Source of the DNA: a virus
DNA: 28,996 nucleotides
Direction: 5' to 3' (one strand)
IMG/VR virus record: IMGVR_UViG_3300042887_001784
Coordinates: 1-28,996 of that record
Positions within the stretch are counted from its first letter, which is position 1. Each line of letters opens with the position of its first letter. Shown in pieces: positions 22,721 through 28,996 of this stretch. A program made the position numbers and the translations under genes. The notes beneath the pieces were generated by a model that searched no databases, had not been told where the DNA came from, and saw only the letters and a program-made list of their open reading frames with translations.

Positions 22721-23902
22721 TTAGGCGACGCTTGCAACCAACTTGACGAGCGAGTTGCCGTCAGTTAGAGCAGAGTCAAAGCGTTTGTGTGCTCTCCAGC
22801 CAACATTGCCTTCAGCAGCATACAGTTCGTTGAGGCGTTGTAGCGAGAAGCCACCACGATCACCGATTACGAAATGCTGTGGATATAGCAATGCACCCAT
22901 TACGCCAGTTGTGGCCTGCCAAGTAGCAGGAGCGGCATAAGTGGTATATACTGGACGACCCAAGAACAAGTCTGGCTGACCAGCCTGTACAGAGACTTCC
23001 CACAGGTATGTACCAGCGGTAGAAGCCTTGAGTTGACGCATCTGTGAAGCAAGACCATCACCAACGATCCAGACTGCTTCTTGACGACGATTGCCTGGCA
23101 TCTTGTAGTATGCAGCAAACATATTGTCTAGAAGAGCGGAACCAGTTGACGAGCCAAGGTTCTGGGACAGAGCAGCATTACCACCAGCAGTGGTGTAGCG
23201 TAGGATACCGCGTGGTTCAGCAGTGCCGGAACCAGAGACGAATGCTTTTTCTTCCAAGTTACCGAAGCCAACACCGATTTCAGCAGCGAGTGTGCTTTCT
23301 AAATCGGTAGAAGCGTCTTGTAGCAACTCTTCAGAGACCTTGATAAGAGCAGTGCCTTTATAAGCACCAAGAGTAGCAGAACTGAACGATACATCTGTTT
23401 CGCTGTATGAAGCAGATGGGTTCTGGTCCTTGAATACTGCGGTAACGCCAGAGCCAACGATTGGCAATGTGGTTGTGCTAGTGGTCTGAATGACACGAGC
23501 ACCGATACGACGCATTACGCTGTTCTGTGCTAGAGTGCGTTGGATGGTGTTCAACAGGATTACTGGAACATTGACGCCACCTTCTGCACTGCTGAAACTG
23601 TTCAACTGGCGGAGTTCATCCATATTGCCAGTGCGAACATATGTCATAAATGCTGAACGATATTCATCATCACCTGCACTTGTTTTGCTATTGACGGCAC
23701 GCTTGTCAAGAACTTCGCCCATCTTGCTGTTGATGGCATCAAAGCGAACTTCTGCTTCAATCTGCTTGGTCAGTTTGTTATATTCAAGTTCCAAAGAGTC
23801 ATACTTTGCGTAGTCTCCTTCAGAGCGTTTATCAGAGGCAATATCCATAATGTTTTTCATCTGGGAATATACCTCGTTGCGGGTTTTTAGTAGATTACTC
23901 AT
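22721..23902 (-). CDS. Major capsid protein, HK97 fold
   Basis: 393 residues. Residues about 1-70 form a charged coiled coil (MSNLLKTRNEVYSQMKNIMD, EYNKLTKQIEAEVRFD), the delta or scaffold domain usually removed by the prohead protease; a likely boundary is near residues 66-80. The rest shows family landmarks: SAEGGVNVPVILLNTIQRTL, RRIGARVIQTTSTTTLPIV, ALIKVSEELLQDAS, a GSGTAEPRGIL loop and a C-terminal PQHFVIGDRGGFSLQRL. AAGGA lies 7 bases before the ATG. Codons look richer in G and C than those of the neighbours, as in the tail tube gene, which fits high expression. It is followed by a strong terminator. Confidence 0.95.
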   Translation of the reverse strand: MSNLLKTRNEVYSQMKNIMDIASDKRSEGDYAKYDSLELEYNKLTKQIEAEVRFDAINSKMGEVLDKRAVNSKTSAGDDEYRSAFMTYVRTGNMDELRQLNSFSSAEGGVNVPVILLNTIQRTLAQNSVMRRIGARVIQTTSTTTLPIVGSGVTAVFKDQNPSASYSETDVSFSSATLGAYKGTALIKVSEELLQDASTDLESTLAAEIGVGFGNLEEKAFVSGSGTAEPRGILRYTTAGGNAALSQNLGSSTGSALLDNMFAAYYKMPGNRRQEAVWIVGDGLASQMRQLKASTAGTYLWEVSVQAGQPDLFLGRPVYTTYAAPATWQATTGVMGALLYPQHFVIGDRGGFSLQRLNELYAAEGNVGWRAHKRFDSALTDGNSLVKLVASVA

Positions 23903-23946
23903 ACTTTTTCCTTATTTTATTGTTTAGTTTAGTTTTACTTATTGGC

Positions 23947-23965
23947 ACGAGGTTTTGTGCCTCGT
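23947..23965 (-). promoter_or_regulatory. Hairpin in the protease-capsid intergenic stretch
   Basis: ACGAGG / CCTCGT with a 7-base loop; an alternative pairing is GGCAC / GTGCC. No U-tract follows. It lies in the capsid leader and could mark an RNA end or processing site. Function not shown. Confidence 0.3.
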
Positions 23966-23972
23966 AAAAGAT

Positions 23973-24662
23973 TTATTTGTTGTTTAGTGATAAGAACTTG
24001 AACTTCAGTTCATAGTCTTTGGTTTTATCAACTGTTATAACCGGTGTTTGTGGTGATGCTTCAACAATTTTATTGTCCAACTTCGGTTCTTCCTTGCGTA
24101 CTTCCTGTTGTTTGACTTCATCACCCTTCTCTTTATCAAGATTTTCAATAAAGTCTTCATTACGCATAACAGATAGTGTTGTTTCATTATATGCTGGGTT
24201 GGCCACTACACTTACTTCACGCAAGTTGAGGCTTTCTATTTCGCGTATTTTTTCACCGCTGCGTATATAGTTTCTGCTTTTTGGTGTATTGAAGCCAAAA
24301 CTAAAGCCACGCAAGTCTCCTCTTTCAGCAGATACAAGTGTATCATTGCCATAACTTGTTTCTGGAACATCTATTTTGACATAAAGTCCATCAGCCCTGT
24401 CTTCTAATGATAGGGTTCCAGCCGACTTACGACCGAGCAGATATGCTGGGTTATGCTCTTTAAAGGCTAATATATCATTGTTAGCCAAACTTTCACGCAA
24501 TGCACCGGGCATTATAACTTCCTTGAACTTGTCGCCGGTTGATGTGCGAAGTTCATTGCTCATACTGTTATATACGATTGCTCTGCCGACGATGGTGCGT
24601 TTGTCTTTGTCAACCTTGACATCTTCCATCATATATGCTCTATATTCCAGATTATTTTTCAT
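23973..24662 (-). CDS. Prohead protease, HK97 / U35 family
   Basis: 229 residues. Residues about 5-165 match the U35 serine protease: KRTIVGRAIVYNSMS, FKEVIMPGALRESL, then FKEHNPAYLLGR with His70, RGDLRGFSFGF with Ser121, and ESLNLREVSVVANPAY with the third catalytic position nearby. The C-terminal 60 residues are Lys/Glu-rich and probably self-cleaved. It should cut the capsid delta domain during prohead maturation. It lies between the portal and capsid genes, as in HK97. The start at 24662 follows the TATAATACTATTTATATGT leader with no clear Shine-Dalgarno. Confidence 0.93.
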   Translation of the reverse strand: MKNNLEYRAYMMEDVKVDKDKRTIVGRAIVYNSMSNELRTSTGDKFKEVIMPGALRESLANNDILAFKEHNPAYLLGRKSAGTLSLEDRADGLYVKIDVPETSYGNDTLVSAERGDLRGFSFGFNTPKSRNYIRSGEKIREIESLNLREVSVVANPAYNETTLSVMRNEDFIENLDKEKGDEVKQQEVRKEEPKLDNKIVEASPQTPVITVDKTKDYELKFKFLSLNNK

Positions 24663-24676
24663 ACATATAAATAGTA

Positions 24677-25924
24677 TTATAGCGAAGAAACAGAACCAGT
24701 TGCTTGTGCTGTAGCACCTATAACACCAAAGTTTAGTGGTCTTACATAATCATCGCCACCCTTTTCTGCTGGAATGCTGATGCCACTGTCTTCTTCCTGA
24801 TTGACCTGATTGCTGGTCATAACACCGTGTTCAAGGGCAAATCTATAATATTCTATGCGTGCTCTTACATCTCCACGCAACAGTCCATTTACATTAAAGT
24901 TTATATATGTTTCATCTTCATCATCCAATAACTGCTTTTGTATTTGCTGTTCTATGTTGGTAATGATTGGGTTCAATGTATAAGTAACAAACTCTATGGC
25001 TTCCATTTCTACGCTGGCATATGTAGGTGTGTTCTTGAGACCCAACATATGTAATGGAACTCTAAATATATCAGATGCTATGCGTTGAGCACTAAACTGC
25101 TTGTTTGCTATATATTCAGCATCTTGTGCTGTCATACCTGTGTTAGCAGTTTCAAGTTTGATTGTAGTTGGTAAGAATGCTGTCTTGCCAGAGTTTGTTC
25201 CGCTAAAGCCAGATTTCCATCCTGCTTTTAGTTTCTGCAACTCTTCTTCTTTCATATTACCCGGATAATATACAACACCTGCTGGTTTAGCAGCATTCTT
25301 TGCGATCTGTGTGCCTGCTTGTTCCAGTTCGCTGTATCCGTCAAATAATGTTCTAAATGTATCAACTGCACTCAATCCGTATATACCATTGCGTGTATAT
25401 CCTTTGATATGTATGATCTGGTCGCTGTTATATTCTTTGTAATAGTTGGTGCCATCTGTGCTTACCATATTCATTCTATAGTATGGTAATCCATCTTCAC
25501 GCACATCTACTTCTACAGAAATAGGGTTCATTGGAAATAGTTCAACAACAGTGCCATCATTTCTACGCACCTTTTGTATATACGCATTTCCAAACATCAA
25601 CAGTTGTGTAACTGTCCACTGATAAAATGTAAAGTTTGTCTGAAATCCATTTGGTCTTTTGGTGATCAGATTATAGTATGGATGATCAACTGCTGGCTCG
25701 TGCCCTTTGCCAACTTTTCTGTTTAGTTGTATTGGCAGACTTGCAATAGTAGAAGACAGCAAGTTTACACAACCATATACAACACTTAACCTATCTACAT
25801 TCTTACCATATCCAAATGCACTGTCCCAGTTTGATACAATATTACCGGGTATTGTATCACTTCTGGTCTCGGTTGATTGCTCAACCACTTTTTTGTTGAT
25901 TTTGAGGAAGTCTAAAAATGCCAT
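24677..25924 (-). CDS. Portal protein, HK97 family
   Basis: 415 residues. Family-like segments are the GYGKNVDRLSVVYGCVNLLS start (about 39-58), SLPIQLNRK, HPYYNLITKRPNG (about 81-93), LLMFGNAYIQKVRRNDG and a YSELEQAGTQIAKNAAKPAG helix, then RIASDIFRVPLHMLGL (about 279-294). It forms the dodecameric DNA channel at the capsid vertex and docks the terminase. Length is normal for the family. It lies between large terminase and prohead protease. The leader carries no Shine-Dalgarno. The C-terminal 25 residues are Ala/Thr/Ser-rich. Confidence 0.94.
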   Translation of the reverse strand: MAFLDFLKINKKVVEQSTETRSDTIPGNIVSNWDSAFGYGKNVDRLSVVYGCVNLLSSTIASLPIQLNRKVGKGHEPAVDHPYYNLITKRPNGFQTNFTFYQWTVTQLLMFGNAYIQKVRRNDGTVVELFPMNPISVEVDVREDGLPYYRMNMVSTDGTNYYKEYNSDQIIHIKGYTRNGIYGLSAVDTFRTLFDGYSELEQAGTQIAKNAAKPAGVVYYPGNMKEEELQKLKAGWKSGFSGTNSGKTAFLPTTIKLETANTGMTAQDAEYIANKQFSAQRIASDIFRVPLHMLGLKNTPTYASVEMEAIEFVTYTLNPIITNIEQQIQKQLLDDEDETYINFNVNGLLRGDVRARIEYYRFALEHGVMTSNQVNQEEDSGISIPAEKGGDDYVRPLNFGVIGATAQATGSVSSL

Positions 25925-25974
25925 TTGTTATATAACTATAAGACTAATAATAAAAATAAGCGTTTTTATTCATT

Positions 25975-27507
25975 TTATATCCACGATACTTCGCCTATTC
26001 CAGAGGTATAGTTGTTCTTACTACACTCTTCTAAAGCCATAAGACTGGATATAACAAGGTCTATGCGTTCACGACTCTTGGCCTTGTCGGCCTTGGCATT
26101 GCCAGCAGCATCTACTTTTAGTATAACATTGCTCATACACCAACGCAATACAGGATGATTATCGTGAACAATGCCTTTACTTAATACAAGTCTTTCCATA
26201 GCACGCACAGGACTAGCCATACTGGCAAAGCCTTGACCAAATGCTATAACATTAAATCCACTTTCCATCAGTTTAGTACTTAAATAACTGCTATTCCATC
26301 TATCAATACATATGGCTGCTATATTATAATCTTTTGATAATGTATTTAGTGTATTTAATACATACTCATAATCTGTGGCATTACCCGGTGTGCTTATAAG
26401 ACGATCTTGCTGCTGCCATAGTTCATATGGTACTTTATCTCTTCTGCTACGCATTTTTATGCCATCGGATGGACAAAATGGATAACTAAAAAGATAATAT
26501 TTATCATTTTTGTAAAAACATAAACTTAAAGCGGTCAAGTCTGTTGTGCTGCTCAAGTCAAGACCAGCATAACAAGTTTCTCCTTTGAACTCTGTTATAT
26601 CAATATCTTTCCCACATTCTGCCCATTGCGTATCACCAATCCAACTCTTTTGATGATCTATCCACGCATTTAGATATAATGTCTTGAACGCATTCTCAAA
26701 TCGTGGAAACTCTTTTGCTCTGTTAAACTCTGTTCTAAAGAACTCCATACCAATAGTATGACCCAGACTTGGATTACATTTTTTCCAAGTTTCTTCTTTA
26801 GTCCAATCATCATCATCTTTTAGTCCATATATCCTAGCATAAAATGTATCATCTTTTATGATACCAGCATTTATTCTTTCACCGTGCTCAACCAGTTGAT
26901 AAAGAAAACTTGCTTTGCTAAAGCCTGCTGTTGATATACTCAACATCAAAGGCTCTTTACGAGCACCCATACTTGTAACCATTGAGTTGTATAATGCATC
27001 ATCTGGTGCCGCAAGAAGTTCATCAAATATAACAAAACTGGCATTGAGGCCAAGAGCAGTGTTAGCGTCTCTGGATAATACTTTAAATGTGCTACGAGTC
27101 TTTGGGTTATATAGTGCATTTTTATATATCTTTATTTGTTTAGATAAAACCCTTGATGTACATACCATATCACTGGCAATACTAAAAATAATGCGAGCCT
27201 GATCTCTGCTATTTGCGACGGCGTATATTTCTCCATTTGTTTCTCCAAACAATAGTTCATATAAGCATAATCCAGCACATAATGTGGTCTTGCCATTCTT
27301 TCTTGGAATAAGGATAAGACCATTTCTATATCTTCTACCACCGTCTTGTTTGTATGTTCCATATAATGCTGTTATGATCTCTTTCTGCCAACCAAGCAGA
27401 TTGAACGGCGTGCCTGCGTGAGTGCCTTTGCCGTGCCGCAAGAATGTGCTAAAGAACTTCTCTATGCGGTCTGGTATCTTATTATCAACTATATACTCAA
27501 CGCTCAT
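25975..27507 (-). CDS. terL: Terminase large subunit (Terminase_1 type)
   Basis: 510 residues. ATPase domain: Walker A PRKNGKTT at 68-75, Walker B FVIFDE at 158-163, coupling segment SISTAGF near 190-196. Nuclease domain: GLDLSSTTDLTAL with Asp317, AICIDRWNSS with Asp402, and RIDLVISSLMALEE with Asp483, the metal-binding set. The order and spacing fit HK97-like large terminases that package DNA into proheads, paired with P27-type small subunits. Its start overlaps the end of the 77-residue gene upstream by 11 bases. The product acts with the portal and small terminase. Confidence 0.96.
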   Translation of the reverse strand: MSVEYIVDNKIPDRIEKFFSTFLRHGKGTHAGTPFNLLGWQKEIITALYGTYKQDGGRRYRNGLILIPRKNGKTTLCAGLCLYELLFGETNGEIYAVANSRDQARIIFSIASDMVCTSRVLSKQIKIYKNALYNPKTRSTFKVLSRDANTALGLNASFVIFDELLAAPDDALYNSMVTSMGARKEPLMLSISTAGFSKASFLYQLVEHGERINAGIIKDDTFYARIYGLKDDDDWTKEETWKKCNPSLGHTIGMEFFRTEFNRAKEFPRFENAFKTLYLNAWIDHQKSWIGDTQWAECGKDIDITEFKGETCYAGLDLSSTTDLTALSLCFYKNDKYYLFSYPFCPSDGIKMRSRRDKVPYELWQQQDRLISTPGNATDYEYVLNTLNTLSKDYNIAAICIDRWNSSYLSTKLMESGFNVIAFGQGFASMASPVRAMERLVLSKGIVHDNHPVLRWCMSNVILKVDAAGNAKADKAKSRERIDLVISSLMALEECSKNNYTSGIGEVSWI

Positions 27508-27730
27508 TTACTTTTTTGGCAAATGTTTCAGCGTCATTTTTATTTGGAAACATAAGTTGTATCAATCCATCAGACTTATTGACATTTACAACATTATGCA
27601 TTTGAGCAAGTGAATATACTTCTTCATATGTGTGAAAATGCACAAGCGGAACTGTAACCAAGTGAACCTTGATATACAATACTCCATTATCAAACATTTC
27701 TATATCTTTGTTGTCTGGTATTTGCTTCAT
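27497..27730 (-). CDS. Small hypothetical protein between terminase subunits
   Basis: 77 residues: MKQIPDNKDIEMFDNGVLYI, then VHLVTVPLVHFHTYEEVYS, and a C-terminal LIQLMFPNKNDAETFAKKVN. A beta-beta-alpha arrangement is likely, with no membrane segment. It sits tightly between small and large terminase genes: TAAAATATG junction upstream, 11-base overlap downstream, so it belongs to the packaging operon. No family is recognised. It may assist packaging or be a small regulator. Confidence 0.65.
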   Translation of the reverse strand: MKQIPDNKDIEMFDNGVLYIKVHLVTVPLVHFHTYEEVYSLAQMHNVVNVNKSDGLIQLMFPNKNDAETFAKKVNER

Positions 27731-27733
27731 ATT

Positions 27734-28132
27734 TTATTCTTCGTTCTGTAAAAACTGTTGGATCTCATCAACTTCTTCAACTTTGGCTATACGCAACTTT
27801 GCTCGTGCTGATGGTGTAATGCCAAGTTCTTTTGCTAAACTCAATACGCTTGCGGTAAGATCATTCTGTAATCTTTCATCCGCAAACTCTTTATTATCCT
27901 TCTGTGATATAACTTGTAGTCTATCCAGTTGAGATGAGAATATAGCAAGCACATTTTGATCACATCTTCCAGCAATACCAAGTTTTACAATCTCGTCTGA
28001 TGTATTTTTATAAATCTTCTTGGCATTCTTATTTAGCCAACTTGGTGCCTTTGGCACAATACCATCGCTTACTGGCTTTGGTCTTTTATCGCTGGTATTT
28101 ATGGAATGTATGTTATGTATTGGACCGGGCAT
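27734..28132 (-). CDS. Terminase small subunit, P27 type
   Basis: 132 residues from the ATG at 28132 (MPGPIHNIHSINTSDKRPKP). KPVSDGIVPKAPSWLNKNAK, EIVKLGIAGRCDQNVLAIFS and a C-terminal LAKELGITPSARAKLRIAKV are the typical layout of P27-family small terminases, with the LGITPSARAKL motif near the end. An ATG at 28186 would add MAFFKITGYIYLKDTIRF, but this hydrophobic leader is atypical and would overlap the divergent HNH start, so the shorter form is preferred. The protein recognises the packaging site and recruits the large subunit. The gene is first in the minus-strand late operon. Confidence 0.85.
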   Translation of the reverse strand: MPGPIHNIHSINTSDKRPKPVSDGIVPKAPSWLNKNAKKIYKNTSDEIVKLGIAGRCDQNVLAIFSSQLDRLQVISQKDNKEFADERLQNDLTASVLSLAKELGITPSARAKLRIAKVEEVDEIQQFLQNEE

Positions 28133-28179
28133 AAATCTTATAGTATCTTTTAGATATATATATCCAGTAATCTTAAAAA

Positions 28180-28476
28180 ATGCCAAATCATCCTAAAACA
28201 AACAAGATAAGCAGGCTAAACACACATAAACAACCTGAAAATAGACCAAATGCAGGTGATCGTGGATATGATAATAGTTGGCGTAAAGTGCGAAAGTATC
28301 ATCTATTGCACAATCCATTATGCGAAGACTGTGCTAAACAAGGATTATATACAGGAGCAACTGATGTACATCATATCAAAAAGTTGGCAGATCATCCAGA
28401 ACTGAGAGATAATCCAGATAATCTTATGAGCCTATGTCATAGTTGTCATAGTATTAGAACAGCAAAAGGTGAATAG
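28180..28476 (+). CDS. HNH endonuclease, packaging-associated type
   Basis: 98 residues. RGYDNSWRKVRKYHLLHNPL (about 28-47), CEDC at 48-51, TDVHHIKKLADH with His64-His65, then DNLMSLCHSCH with Asn81 and Cys86/Cys89 form the zinc-stabilised HNH fold typical of proteins beside terminases (HK97 gp74-like). Those assist DNA cleavage by the terminase. It is divergent from the terminase operon, with about 47 bases between starts when the short small-terminase start is used. A plus-strand leader with TATAGT and TATATATA may carry a promoter. Unlike the HNH gene at 11004-11618, this one has Cys pairs. Confidence 0.88.
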   Translation: MPNHPKTNKISRLNTHKQPENRPNAGDRGYDNSWRKVRKYHLLHNPLCEDCAKQGLYTGATDVHHIKKLADHPELRDNPDNLMSLCHSCHSIRTAKGE

Positions 28477-28493
28477 TTATATATTTATCTTAT

Positions 28494-28895
28494 ATGGCAT
28501 CATATATACCCACAGTAGAAACAGCAAACAACGCCAAGATGGCATTAAAGGTTCGTGAAGAAAAACCAGACAGCCAAAAAGGTATGACAAGTGTTGGTCT
28601 TGCTCGTGCTCGTGATCTTGCCAACCGCAGACCATTGAGTGAAGAAACTGTGCGTAGAATGAAAGCATATTTTGATCGCCACGAGATTGACAAACAAGGA
28701 AGCACTTGGAATGAACAAGGCAAAGGTTGGCAAGCGTGGAATGGTTGGGGAGGCGACGCTGGCAGAAGTTGGGCCAATAGAATAGTCGCTGAACTAAACA
28801 AACAAGAACGCCATATGGGCGAAGAACATTATGACGACGAGAGTGATGATAAAAGTTATTCTCGTAGTATGTATAAGAAAACAATCAAACTATAA
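28494..28895 (+). CDS. Small phage protein with GWGGDAGRSW motif, unknown
   Basis: 133 residues. SVGLARARDLANRRPLSEET, then RMKAYFDRHEIDKQG and WNGWGGDAGRSWANRIV form a conserved block that also occurs as a domain in larger phage proteins (for example capsid-protease or portal-type polyproteins) of other phages; here it is the whole protein. The last 30 residues are acidic then basic. Function is not known to me. It follows the HNH gene on the plus strand by 17 bases and has no clear Shine-Dalgarno. Confidence 0.72.
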   Translation: MASYIPTVETANNAKMALKVREEKPDSQKGMTSVGLARARDLANRRPLSEETVRRMKAYFDRHEIDKQGSTWNEQGKGWQAWNGWGGDAGRSWANRIVAELNKQERHMGEEHYDDESDDKSYSRSMYKKTIKL

Positions 28896-28904
28896 AGGAA
28901 ATAT

Positions 28905-28996
28905 ATGCCCGCCGTATCAGAAGCCCAAAAGAACTTTTTTAGACTTGTCAATGCCTATAAAAAAGGCGGACTAAAGAAAAGCGAAGTATCTAAAGA
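28905..28996 (+). CDS. DUF3008-like small protein, cut by right edge
   Basis: The first 30 codons are present: MPAVSEAQKNFFRLVNAYKK then GGLKKSEVSK. This matches the start of DUF3008-type proteins (MPAVSxxQQxFxxxVxxxxKG) frequent in marine phages and some bacteria, function unknown. AAGGA lies 5-7 bases before the ATG. It follows the previous plus-strand gene by 9 bases, so the three genes form one operon. Confidence 0.6.
   Translation, partial: MPAVSEAQKNFFRLVNAYKKGGLKKSEVSK

Noticed and set aside
25949-25970. Hairpin AATAAAAA / TTTTTATT between portal and large terminase
   Set aside because: All A-T pairs and no defined U-tract; too weak to call a terminator.
28133-28186. Longer start for small terminase
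   Set aside because: Adds a hydrophobic leader unusual for the P27 family and overlaps the divergent HNH start; it remains possible.

Overview
This window is most of the head, neck, tail and lysis region of a tailed double-stranded DNA bacteriophage with HK97-type head genes and a siphovirus-like tail. It is AT-rich. The evidence is the conserved set of HK97-type packaging and head genes (small and large terminase, portal, U35-type prohead protease, HK97-fold capsid, connector, head closure, gp10-like protein), then a tail tube protein, two tail assembly chaperones, an 824-residue tape measure and a lambda-like tail tip block. Kelch-like adhesins, GTSGTSG collagen-like stretches, TPTPTP linkers and the DUF3008-type protein at the right edge are styles common in phages from marine and freshwater viral metagenomes. 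The host cannot be named from this sequence. No integrase, repressor, endolysin, tRNA or CRISPR array was seen, so lifestyle is open.

Layout, in transcription order on the minus strand (right to left). 28.1-22.7 kb: small terminase, a 77-residue unknown, large terminase, portal, prohead protease and major capsid protein, ended by a strong terminator. 22.6-21.4 kb: head-tail connector, head closure and gp10-like neck proteins behind a candidate promoter. 21.3-13.1 kb: an unusual appendage cassette. It opens with a 1446-residue protein that seems to fuse a tail-terminator domain to a giant fibre with two collagen-like segments. A PT-linker protein, a small structural protein, two paralogous kelch-like adhesins, two paralogous small proteins and a coiled-coil protein follow. 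13.1-12.8 kb: holin. 12.7-10.9 kb: an accessory island with a putative NUMOD1-like DNA-binding protein, a lone plus-strand gene, an HNH endonuclease and a possible small plus-strand RNA unit. 10.8-10.4 kb: tail tube protein with its own terminator. 10.3-9.4 kb: a NUMOD3 protein and a GIY-YIG homing endonuclease. 9.4-0 kb: tail chaperones, tape measure, minor tail proteins, NlpC/P60-like protein, a tip protein ending in a self-cleaving S74 chaperone, a PT-linker protein with two Ig-like repeats, and a gene cut by the left edge.

At the right end three plus-strand genes diverge from the terminase operon: a packaging-type HNH nuclease, a small phage protein with a GGDAGRSW motif and a DUF3008-like gene cut by the window edge.

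The most notable points are the fusion of a neck-ring domain to a fibre, the placement of the adhesin cassette between tail terminator and tail tube genes (suggesting neck-attached fibres), the duplicated adhesin plus small-protein pair, a recurrent stop-start junction TAAAATAT, and the island around 10.9-12.0 kb with its plus-strand promoter-terminator unit.
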